Below are positions 15,207 to 21,142 of a stretch of DNA of 21,142 bases, one piece after another; the first letter of the stretch is position 1, and each line of letters begins with the position of its first letter. The stretch comes from Candidatus Sungiibacteriota bacterium. GTDB lineage: Bacteria; Patescibacteriota; Minisyncoccia; Sungbacterales; JACQCQ01. The stretch is taken from contig JACOZA010000002.1 in assembly GCA_016181565.1 (NCBI GenBank), positions 1 through 21,142 on the forward strand, read 5' to 3'. The notes below the pieces were generated by a model that did not search any database, was not told where the DNA came from, and was given only the letters and a program-made list of their open reading frames with translations. Made by a program: the position numbers and the translations under genes.

Positions 15207-15947
15207 TTACCGAGCGGCAATATACTTGCCCCGGACATCCCGCCAGAGAATTTTTATCATGCCCTGGAACGAGCGGAAAGAATCGCGCAACGGCCGGACG
15301 CGGGAGTCGCGATTGTCGCTCCAAGTCACCGGCAGTTCCGTCACGTTCCACTTCCGCCGCTTGGCGACATAGGCGATCTCGGCTTCAGCGAGGAAATGAC
15401 TGTCAAATTGATGCTGGAAGATGTCAGTCGCCGCGCGCCGTCGGAACATCTTAAACCCTAAGGTGAAATCCGTCGTGCACCACATGCGAAACAATATCTT
15501 GGCAAGCAGAATAAAGCCCTGCCCCAAGAATATCCGGAGAATCGGCTGGTGTCTCGCGATGCGCGAGCCGGGCAATTCACGGCTCCCGAAAACGGCATCG
15601 ATCTCGGGGTGTTCCGCAAAATGCTTCAGGAAGCGGAGTATGGCCTCATCGGCCACGCTGCCGTCAGCATCGGTCTCGAGAACAAATTCGCCGGCTGACG
15701 CCAAGACTCCTTCGCGGATCGAAACCCCCCTGCCGCGATTTGGAAAGTGCGTGAGGTACCGGAGTTGAGGTTTGGTCTCGGCGCGTTTTTTCACCAGCTC
15801 AAGCGTTCGGTCGCGGCTCCCGTCGTCAACAATCACGATCTCGTATGAGAGACTTGCTCTTTCCAAGAACCCAAAGAGCCGTTCCAGGGTCTCCGGCAAG
15901 CGCTTTTCCTCGTTGTAGGCCGCGATCACAATTGACAGCTTAGGCAT
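15207..15947 (-). CDS. GT2-family glycosyltransferase (polyprenyl-phosphate glucosyltransferase/Alg5-like)
   Basis: The 246-residue cytoplasmic-facing enzyme has the start SIVIAAYNEEKRLPETL (5-21), the nucleotide site VDDGSRD (40-46), NRGRGVSIREG (70-80), the metal site ETDADGS (91-97) and LGFKMFRR near residue 180. The NRGRG...REG and ADGS patterns match dolichyl/polyprenyl-phosphate beta-glucosyltransferases (Alg5 branch), which load a sugar onto a lipid carrier for GT-C enzymes such as the GT39 protein upstream. The start at 15947 is used; the frame to 16040 runs into the nested palindrome and is not conserved-looking. No Shine-Dalgarno is present. Confidence 0.85.
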   Translation of the reverse strand: MPKLSIVIAAYNEEKRLPETLERLFGFLERASLSYEIVIVDDGSRDRTLELVKKRAETKPQLRYLTHFPNRGRGVSIREGVLASAGEFVLETDADGSVADEAILRFLKHFAEHPEIDAVFGSRELPGSRIARHQPILRIFLGQGFILLAKILFRMWCTTDFTLGFKMFRRRAATDIFQHQFDSHFLAEAEIAYVAKRRKWNVTELPVTWSDNRDSRVRPLRDSFRSFQGMIKILWRDVRGKYIAAR

Positions 15948-16013
15948 GGAATTATTGTGCCAAAGAAGAGGCCGAATTTCAATTCCCGGAAGTAGTCGAG
16001 GCATCGGAAGATG

Positions 16014-16084
16014 CCACGGCCGTATAGCTTGCCCGCTCACCTCGCTGAAGCTTAGACGAAGCGGGCCGGCAGGCAGGGCCGTGG
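16014..16084. repeat. Nested palindrome between GT39 and GT2 genes
   Basis: An outer 8-bp pair CCACGGCC/GGCCGTGG (16014-16021, 16077-16084) encloses an inner 7-bp pair GCCCGCT/AGCGGGC (16031-16037, 16060-16066). The core is the near-palindrome TCG..AAGCTT..CGA, flanked by GCCGGCAGGCAGG. It starts five bases past the GT39 stop (minus strand). There is no U tract. It looks like a REP-type or processing element rather than a simple terminator. Confidence 0.6.
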
Positions 16085-16088
16085 AGCT

Positions 16089-17435
16089 TCACCTTGCCAG
16101 TCCCCGCTTCCACTGGAGAAGCGCCTGCGCGCCATATACCGCAAGGATAAGGAGAAACGGCATCGCCGGCATGCGGTACCTAGCATTAGCCACCGGCCCG
16201 GTGAGCAGACCAAAATAAAGAATTATAAAAAGAAAAAAGTAAATCACAAGCCGCATTTCTGAACTTCGCATGCCCACTACGGCACCCACCGCCGCCAACG
16301 CAAGGACAGCGAGCATCGCCAAAGCCCCCGTGACAAGCAGCACCGTGTTTACTCCGCCGGCACGCACTTCCCGCCACAATAATTGGTACTCCCCCGCCAA
16401 CAGCGACCTGCTGACATTAGGGAGCGGCGCCTTATAGATTCCCGTGAGCCGCACAATGTCGCGCAGACCATCATTCAAGAAAAAAGGAATCATTTTTACG
16501 ATATGAAAAGTCGTATAGGCGACCGGGTGTTCTAGCACCACCGACCGGGCAAATTTCAAGGAAAGCGCTCCTCCGTCAACCGAGCGCAAGAGCCCCAGAT
16601 CTTCAGTTCCTGCCGAGCGCACTAATTGCCGCTGCCACTCATCAGCCGAGATGCCCGTTCGCTGCTCCAGGAAAAGCATGGTAAAGTAGGCGGCATTGAA
16701 ATTGCCGATGGCGGAAAGCTGCCAGGAATTAAACAGCAGTTTATTTCTTACCGACCAGGGAGCCACGACCAGCAAAAACCCGGCCAGCAGCCAGCCAGAG
16801 GCCACAAGAAATCGTTTTCGATCCGGTCTCCGAAAAAATAAAAATCCGAGAGCCGGAATAATCAAAAACTGACCGATGGGCCGCACCAGGACCGCAAATC
16901 CCAACAATCCTCCAGCTAACAATATCCACCACGCTTTGCTCTCTCGGTAAACTGTGAGTAACGCATAAACTGCGAGAAGAAGCACCAGGACAAATAATGC
17001 GTCAGAGAGCGTCAGCGTCGAATAAAAAATCTGAATAGGGTCGAAGGCGGAAAGCACGCCGGCAACAAACCCTACCCCTTCACTCACCGCCCGTTTCCCA
17101 ATCAGATACACCAGCACTGGAATAAAGCCCATCACCGCTGACTGCAGAAACACAGCTCCAACCCATGTCTGGCCGATAAAGTAAAGCAGCGCCAAAAAAA
17201 CAGGGTAGCCGGGGGTGCGGAGGCTATCGGGCGAGGGTCGGTCGGGATAGATATCAAAGGCACGCTTTTGGATTAAGTTCTCCGCCAAGATGCGGTAATG
17301 ATTGGAATCCCCCGTTAACGAAGGAAAAGGAAGATTATGCGAACTAGAAACTGACAGCACCGCAAAAAAGCCGACTAACTGCAGCAAAAGCCCGAGAATA
17401 AAAAGCGGCAGAATTGGGTTTCGAGGAATTTTCAT
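16089..17435 (-). CDS. GT39/PMT-ArnT-like membrane glycosyltransferase
   Basis: The 448-residue integral membrane protein has about 10-11 hydrophobic segments (first at residues 9-29). The GT-C signature is present: Asp43 in LTGDSNHY at the start of the first outer loop, and LRTPGYPVFLAL at 72-83, as in PMT_2/ArnT-like proteins that use polyprenyl-phosphate sugars. A further outer loop, SVRNKLLFNSW, follows the middle helices, and GPVANARYRMPAMPFL lies near the C terminus. The acceptor (protein, glycan or lipid) is unknown. Its ATG overlaps the upstream GT2 stop (ATGA, 17432-17435), a strong hint that the GT2 makes its lipid-linked donor. The 141 bases after it hold the nested palindrome. Confidence 0.85.
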   Translation of the reverse strand: MKIPRNPILPLFILGLLLQLVGFFAVLSVSSSHNLPFPSLTGDSNHYRILAENLIQKRAFDIYPDRPSPDSLRTPGYPVFLALLYFIGQTWVGAVFLQSAVMGFIPVLVYLIGKRAVSEGVGFVAGVLSAFDPIQIFYSTLTLSDALFVLVLLLAVYALLTVYRESKAWWILLAGGLLGFAVLVRPIGQFLIIPALGFLFFRRPDRKRFLVASGWLLAGFLLVVAPWSVRNKLLFNSWQLSAIGNFNAAYFTMLFLEQRTGISADEWQRQLVRSAGTEDLGLLRSVDGGALSLKFARSVVLEHPVAYTTFHIVKMIPFFLNDGLRDIVRLTGIYKAPLPNVSRSLLAGEYQLLWREVRAGGVNTVLLVTGALAMLAVLALAAVGAVVGMRSSEMRLVIYFFLFIILYFGLLTGPVANARYRMPAMPFLLILAVYGAQALLQWKRGLAR

Positions 17436-18187
17436 TTCAGCAGAAATTGAGGGTATGAGCGTAGACCGAGGCGGTAAGTGAGATAGCGGCGCAATACTCC
17501 CAAAATCGCAATGCCATAGGCAAGACTCCTCCCAAAGCCGATCATGGAAGCTTCTTTGAAATAGCGAGTTGCGATAGGAATTTCCTTGATCCGGAATCCC
17601 GCGATCTTCATCTGGACAATGATTTCAGTATCAAAGACGAAATCATCTGAATTTGCCTCAAGGGGCGCGGCGAGAAGCACCTGTTTGCTATAGGCGCGAA
17701 ACCCCGAATGGTATTCGCTTAGGTGAAGGCCTAAAACTGCATTTTCAAGCACCGTCAAAAATTTATTGGCGACGAATTTCCAATATGGCATCCCGCCACG
17801 AAGAGCATTTTCCGGGGTGAGCATCCGCGAGCCAAAAACAGCATCATATTCACCTCGAGCAATCGGTTTGATTAGCTGCGGAATAAAGGTCGGGTCATAC
17901 TGAAAATCGGGGTGAACCATCACCACAACGTCAGCCCCGAGCTTCAGAGCTTCTTGATAGCATGTCTTCTGATTTCCCCCATAGCCGCGATTTTGAGGAT
18001 GGACAAAAACTTTCAGGCTAAGACCCCGCGCAACCTCAACTGTGTTATCACCACTGGCGTCATCAACCAACAGAACTTCATCAATCCAATCTCTGGGAAT
18101 GGCATCGAGTGTTCGCCGGAGAGTACGAGCGGCATTATAGGCGGGCAAAACCGAAATAATTTTTTTCCCGGGGAGTCTCTGGCTCAT
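17432..18187 (-). CDS. GT2-family glycosyltransferase (DPM1-like), coupled to GT39
   Basis: At 251 residues it starts with ISVLPAYNAARTLRRTL (11-27). It has VDDASGDNT (41-49) for the nucleotide, NRGYGGNQKTCYQEA (66-80), the signature VHPDFQYDP (91-99) in place of a plain DxD, and FGSRM and SGFRAYS further on. The C-terminal part has one possible amphipathic or membrane-associated helix but no full membrane domain. This subgroup transfers a sugar from UDP- or GDP-donors to polyprenyl phosphate, or elongates a lipid-linked glycan. It is co-translated with the GT39 gene. Immediately upstream are an AT-rich leader and the decayed tRNA-like element. No Shine-Dalgarno is seen. Confidence 0.85.
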   Translation of the reverse strand: MSQRLPGKKIISVLPAYNAARTLRRTLDAIPRDWIDEVLLVDDASGDNTVEVARGLSLKVFVHPQNRGYGGNQKTCYQEALKLGADVVVMVHPDFQYDPTFIPQLIKPIARGEYDAVFGSRMLTPENALRGGMPYWKFVANKFLTVLENAVLGLHLSEYHSGFRAYSKQVLLAAPLEANSDDFVFDTEIIVQMKIAGFRIKEIPIATRYFKEASMIGFGRSLAYGIAILGVLRRYLTYRLGLRSYPQFLLK

Positions 18188-18317
18188 AATTAATCAAATC
18201 CTGATTATTGATTTCGCTCGACTTCTGTTATCTTAGATATAATCAAAGTATCCCTGTGCCCTACCGTTTAAACCTCACCCTACCAGTCTACAAAGAGCAA
18301 GAAGATTTGCATCGTCG

Positions 18318-18391
18318 AGTCTACGGCCGGAATCGAAACGGCGACTCGTCCTTACGATAGGCATGCTTTCTGCCAACTAAGTTGCATCGAT
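18318..18391 (-). tRNA. Degenerate tRNA-Thr(CGU)-like element, probably a pseudogene
   Basis: Read on the minus strand, 74 bases fold as a cloverleaf. The D loop is AGTTGGCAGA, the anticodon loop ATCGTAA (anticodon CGU, threonine) and the T loop TTCGATT. Stem pairing is flawed: mismatches at 1-72 (A.C), 4-69 (G.A), 10-25 (A.C), 29-41 (C.A) and 53-61 (U.C), and C replaces the near-universal U8. Loop bases G18, G19, A21, U54, U55, C56 and A58 are kept. This is what a decayed tRNA gene would look like. CCA is not encoded. A tRNA-like decoy or attachment-site relic are alternatives. Confidence 0.5.
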
Positions 18392-18464
18392 TTATCGCAT
18401 AGAGAATTCAGTTATATATCAAAAACAAAAAACTAAACTAACCGCATGAACTTCCACGGGGATT

Positions 18465-19214
18465 TTATTCTGTGTGCAGTTTCTTCATCGTCACTGTTGA
18501 AGCGGGTCGACGCAGGTACGTTGTAGCAAAGGCGTACAAATACCAACGGAAATAAGCTGGCAGCCATTGCAAGACACGGAACCGGCTGTCGCCATGTTCA
18601 CGCTCGAACCATTGAGCCGGGACCTCACTTATCTTCCATCCGAGTCGATGCGTTTTCACCAACAGCTCGAGGCTGTAGGAGAAACCTTTTTCTGACTCAA
18701 CCGCAATCTGGTCAATGACACGCCGGGAGAAAAGGCGAAGCCCATTGCTGGAATCTCTGCTCGGCAGTCTGGCAAGATAATAGAGCGTGGCATTCCCGAC
18801 GCGCACGAGTATCGCTTTTAGGAGCGGGCAACCGACCATGGAGCCGCCCGGCATGAATCGACTAGCGCATACGATATCACTGCCTTCTCGCGCCAAAGAC
18901 ACCAGGCGGTCCAGCACCCCCGCGTTATAGTCATCATCGGCGGGATACACAAAAACAAAAGGCGCCCTGCTTGCGGCAAATCCTGCCATGACCGCCGCAT
19001 GCACACCGCGCCCGAGGTTTTGTACAAACTCGACCATAAGCCCTGGGTATGCTTGTGGATTACCGCGCACAGCAGGAAGCGTATCGTCATCCGGCATGTC
19101 ATAACAGATGAGAACACGTGCTTTTGTTTTGACCTCGCGCGAAAGAGCGCCGAGCGTCACCAAAATGTTCTCTTTCTCGTTGAAAACGGGAATTATGATA
19201 TCCAATTCTTGCAC
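18465..19214 (-). CDS. GT2-family glycosyltransferase
   Basis: The 249-residue enzyme starts at GTG 19214. Its N-terminal strand is LDIIIPVFNEKENI (4-17). The usual DDxS site is replaced by CYDMPDDDTLP (37-47), as in a known GT2 subgroup with a YDxxxDDTLP motif. NLGRGVHAAVMAGF is at 66-79 and the metal site PADDDYN at 91-97. SNGLRLFSRRV follows the catalytic core, and the C-terminal KISEVPAQWFEREHGDSRF resembles dolichol-phosphate-mannose-type enzymes. Sugar and acceptor are unknown. It stands alone, divergent from the second C-methyltransferase, with the tRNA relic downstream. Two overlapping TATAAT-like boxes lie 8-21 bases before the start, so its transcript is almost leaderless. Confidence 0.85.
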   Translation of the reverse strand: MQELDIIIPVFNEKENILVTLGALSREVKTKARVLICYDMPDDDTLPAVRGNPQAYPGLMVEFVQNLGRGVHAAVMAGFAASRAPFVFVYPADDDYNAGVLDRLVSLAREGSDIVCASRFMPGGSMVGCPLLKAILVRVGNATLYYLARLPSRDSSNGLRLFSRRVIDQIAVESEKGFSYSLELLVKTHRLGWKISEVPAQWFEREHGDSRFRVLQWLPAYFRWYLYAFATTYLRRPASTVTMKKLHTE

Positions 19215-19222
19215 AGATTCTT

Positions 19223-19235
19223 ATTATAAATTATA
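19223..19235 (-). promoter_or_regulatory. Tandem TATAAT boxes before the GT2 start
   Basis: TATAAT occurs twice on the minus strand (19230-19235 and 19223-19228), 15 and 8 bases before the GTG at 19214. The farther one would give a very short leader. No -35 match is obvious. Confidence 0.4.
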
Positions 19236-19313
19236 GATCTTGGGCAGTCCAATGCTGCACTAGTAAAAATAGGAACTCCCAATTAACATATTATCGTCGC
19301 TCATTTGGGGAGC

Positions 19314-19368
19314 TGGTATAATATAAGTTAGCATAGAACCCATGAAGCCAAGCTGACGGGTATGCTAA
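19314..19368 (+). promoter_or_regulatory. Extended -10 promoter and 5'-end hairpin ahead of second C-methyltransferase
   Basis: TGGTATAAT (19314-19322) is an ideal extended -10 element. Starting where transcription should begin, TTAGCATA (19328-19335) pairs with TATGCTAA (19361-19368), extended inward by CCC/GGG. The gene starts about 108 bases later at 19476, so the mRNA would carry a structured leader of about 147 bases, unusually long for this window. Confidence 0.5.
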
Positions 19369-19475
19369 AGTAATAATAAGCTCACCGAAATAACTATGCG
19401 CCCTATCTTCTTAGCGTGGTCCTGGCGTGAAAATAGTGCTAGCGTTTTATTTATATCGGAATAATACCCTCCCAA

Positions 19476-20723
19476 ATGTCTGTGCGAAATTACACTGGTT
19501 TTGTCAAGCGCTGCCAAATTTGCAATAACCCCGAACTCACCGAGATCCTCTCGCTGGGGCATCAGCCGATAGTCCAACACTATCTCACAAAGCAGGAGCT
19601 CTTCTCGCCAGAGAGCGCTTATCCGCTAACGCTCGTGCAGTGCGGGCGCTGCGGGCTCGTACAGCTAAACTACATTATCGAACCAAGCAAAGTCTTCCCC
19701 GCGGACTATCCGTATCGCACGGGGATGACAAACATGCTCATTAAAAACTTCCAAGAGCTCGCCGAGACGACCGCACGCCTTGGGTTTTTAAAAAAAGGCG
19801 ATCTGATCGTTGATATCGGCTCAAACGACGGCACATTACTTCAAGCATTTAAAGAAAAAGGCATGCGGGTTCTGGGGGTAGAACCAACTAACGCGGCAAA
19901 AGTCGCAAACGCTCGTGGCATCAAGACCTTACAACAATTCTTTTCAGCGAATAGCGTAAAAACCATACTCAAAAAATATGGTCCGGCGCGCATCATTACC
20001 GCGACAAATGTTTTTGCGCATATCAACGATGCTGCCAGTCTGGTAAAGAATATTAAAGCACTCATGGATGACGAGAGTGTGTTTATATCTGAATCACAAT
20101 ATTTGATGGACATCATCGAGAAACTTGAATTTGACACCATCTATCACGAACATTTGCGTATTTATTCTCTCAAACCGATTCGGCATCTGTTCGAGATGTA
20201 TAACCTCTCGCTTGTTGACGCAGAGCGAATTTCAGCTGCGGGAGGCTCAATCCGTGTCTACGCGAGAAAGGGCAAATACCCGATGAGCACACGGGTAAAG
20301 AAGCTTATGGCCGCGGAGAAGAAAGCGGGCCTGCATGATGAAAAAACTCTTATGCTCTTCGCCCAGAAGACCTATCGCGCGAAGAACGACCTTCTGGCGC
20401 TACTTCTCAAATGCAAGAAGAGCGGCGGCAGAATCGTCGGCTTAACAAGCTCTGCGCGCTCCAATACCTTACTGGGCTTTTCCCACATTGACAATACTCT
20501 GCTTGACTATTTATGCGAGAAAAAAGGATCGCCCAAAATCGGCCTCTACACGCCCGGAACACACATTCCCGTCGTTGATGAAGCGGTACTTTTTAAAGAA
20601 CAGCCGGAGTATGCGCTAGTTCTCTCGTGGCATATCGGAGAGGAGCTCATAAAAATAATGCGCAGTCGCGGATATAAAGGTAAATTTATTCTCCCGCTTC
20701 CCGTCGCGAAAGTCGTTTCCTAA
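19476..20723 (+). CDS. TylCIII/NovU-type sugar C-methyltransferase
   Basis: The 415-residue protein has the full family layout: zinc-binding Cys13/Cys16/Cys56/Cys59, SAM site IVDIGSNDGTLL (111-122), NVFAHINDA (178-186), the active-site YHEH (223-226) and GGSIRVYARK. In the C-terminal domain the GYGAPAK-like motif is replaced by GLTSSAR (322-328), though PGTHIPVVDE is kept. It probably methylates a nucleotide-linked keto-sugar, with the core active site intact. It is the paralogue of the gene at 9795, which has the opposite pattern of conservation. No Shine-Dalgarno precedes the ATG. Four bases after its stop comes the start of a Gfo/Idh/MocA gene, so they form one operon. Confidence 0.9.
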   Translation: MSVRNYTGFVKRCQICNNPELTEILSLGHQPIVQHYLTKQELFSPESAYPLTLVQCGRCGLVQLNYIIEPSKVFPADYPYRTGMTNMLIKNFQELAETTARLGFLKKGDLIVDIGSNDGTLLQAFKEKGMRVLGVEPTNAAKVANARGIKTLQQFFSANSVKTILKKYGPARIITATNVFAHINDAASLVKNIKALMDDESVFISESQYLMDIIEKLEFDTIYHEHLRIYSLKPIRHLFEMYNLSLVDAERISAAGGSIRVYARKGKYPMSTRVKKLMAAEKKAGLHDEKTLMLFAQKTYRAKNDLLALLLKCKKSGGRIVGLTSSARSNTLLGFSHIDNTLLDYLCEKKGSPKIGLYTPGTHIPVVDEAVLFKEQPEYALVLSWHIGEELIKIMRSRGYKGKFILPLPVAKVVS

Positions 20724-20727
20724 AACT

Positions 20728-21142
20728 GTGATCAGGACGCCTAAAAAAACGAATTGGGTATTGGTTGGGCTTGGACAGCAAGGCGAGCGACTTGCGCGAG
20801 CTATAAGTGAATCTTCTCATGCAAAACTAATTTCTGTTGTCAGCACCGATAAGAGTCGCGCGCAATCATTCAAAGCACAACACGGAGCAATATATAGCCA
20901 CGATTTACTCCAAGAAGCGCTCCACAATAAAAAAATAAACGCCGTATGCATTGCAACTCCTAATCACAAGCATGCTCAAGAAGTCATACTCGCAGCCCAA
21001 GCGGGCAAAAATATTCTGTGCGAAAAACCCTTGGCGCTCACGATGCGGGAAGGACGCGCAATAGCCGCGGCGGACAAAAAAAACAGGGTTAGGTGCTTTG
21101 TCGACTTTCATTTGCGCATGCACGAGAGTGTCAAAAGGGCGC
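20728..21142 (+). CDS. Gfo/Idh/MocA-family oxidoreductase, 3' partial
   Basis: The frame opens at GTG 20728 and runs off the window after 138 codons. It shows the N-terminal Rossmann strand WVLVGLGQQGERLARAI (GxGxxG), VCIATPNHKHA after strand 4, and the hallmark CEKPLAL. Then comes FVDFHLRMHESVK, the stretch where family members begin the substrate domain. It is a different subgroup from the enzyme at 7544, whose motif is IEKPMTT. The start lies four bases after the C-methyltransferase stop. A C-methyltransferase plus a ketosugar reductase is a natural pair for making a branched deoxy- or amino-sugar. Its C-terminal domain is outside the window. Confidence 0.85.
   Translation, partial: MIRTPKKTNWVLVGLGQQGERLARAISESSHAKLISVVSTDKSRAQSFKAQHGAIYSHDLLQEALHNKKINAVCIATPNHKHAQEVILAAQAGKNILCEKPLALTMREGRAIAAADKKNRVRCFVDFHLRMHESVKRA

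Noticed and set aside
15196..15351. 52-codon extension of the methyltransferase
   Set aside because: It lies wholly inside the upstream GT2 coding region in another frame; the 11-base spacing to ATG 15195 is natural.
15948..16040. 31-codon N-terminal extension of the GT2
   Set aside because: It passes into the nested palindrome, and GT2 proteins begin right at the SIVIAAYNEE strand.
18465..19214. GT2 with CYDMPDDDT in place of DDxS as a broken active site
   Set aside because: A YDxxxDDTLP form is typical of a recognised GT2 subgroup, and the ADDD metal site is intact, so this is probably normal.
1..21142. CRISPR array, insertion sequence or prophage
   Set aside because: No regularly spaced direct repeats, transposase, integrase or phage structural gene could be seen on either strand.

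Overview
The window looks like a surface-glycan (exopolysaccharide or glycoprotein sugar) island from a small-genome bacterium. I lean towards Candidatus Patescibacteria/CPR, Parcubacteria-like. The reasons are tight ATGA-overlapped gene pairs, very short leaders with few Shine-Dalgarno sites, and the typical CPR mix of HWWFVGRR-type methyltransferases, YfhO/GT39 membrane glycosyltransferases, GT2 enzymes and NeuA/NeuB. That placement is inference, since no rRNA or ribosomal protein is present. TGA and TAG both end genes here, so a UGA-recoding lineage (Gracilibacteria/Absconditabacteria) is unlikely.

Layout. Positions 2-1289 hold a TPR gene colliding tail-to-tail with a neuB that has lost its C-terminal SAF domain. 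NeuA and a cupin lie upstream of neuB on the minus strand (1302-2464). After a terminator (2509-2540) come an EamA transporter (2562-3500), a GT-B transferase (3602-4981), a YfhO membrane protein (4978-7353), the wreck of a second YfhO-like gene (7350-7525), a Gfo/Idh/MocA oxidoreductase (7544-8554), a UXS-like epimerase/dehydratase (8621-9694) and a TylCIII-type C-methyltransferase (9795-10979). All are on the minus strand and fed by promoters near 9719-9747 and 11002-11030. A GC-rich orphan gene with its own strong ribosome site and terminator lies at 11044-11793. Two plus-strand genes follow: a divergent GalU and a co-translated 2H cyclic phosphodiesterase (12022-13379). Then on the minus strand come a DUF218/YdcF-like gene (13407-14087), a beheaded GT2 (14200-14466), a methyltransferase, a GT2, a nested palindrome (16014-16084), a GT39-type membrane transferase, another GT2, a decayed tRNA-Thr-like element (18318-18391) and a third GT2 (to 19214). 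The right end is plus strand: a second C-methyltransferase and the start of a second Gfo/Idh/MocA oxidoreductase.

How the genes fit together (inference). GalU, the UXS-like enzyme, the Gfo/Idh enzymes and the C-methyltransferases would make modified nucleotide sugars. NeuB/NeuA would make a CMP-nonulosonic acid. GT2 enzymes would move sugars to polyprenyl phosphate or a growing glycan, and the GT-C proteins (YfhO, GT39) would transfer lipid-linked sugars on the outer face of the membrane.

The most notable theme is decay and reshuffling. There are four broken elements (neuB/TPR junction, YfhO remnant, GT2 remnant, tRNA relic) and a pair of C-methyltransferases in which each copy has lost a different conserved motif. 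Three GC-rich genes with Shine-Dalgarno sites are interleaved among island genes that lack them. No intergenic stretch exceeds 300 bases; I saw no CRISPR array, IS element or rRNA.
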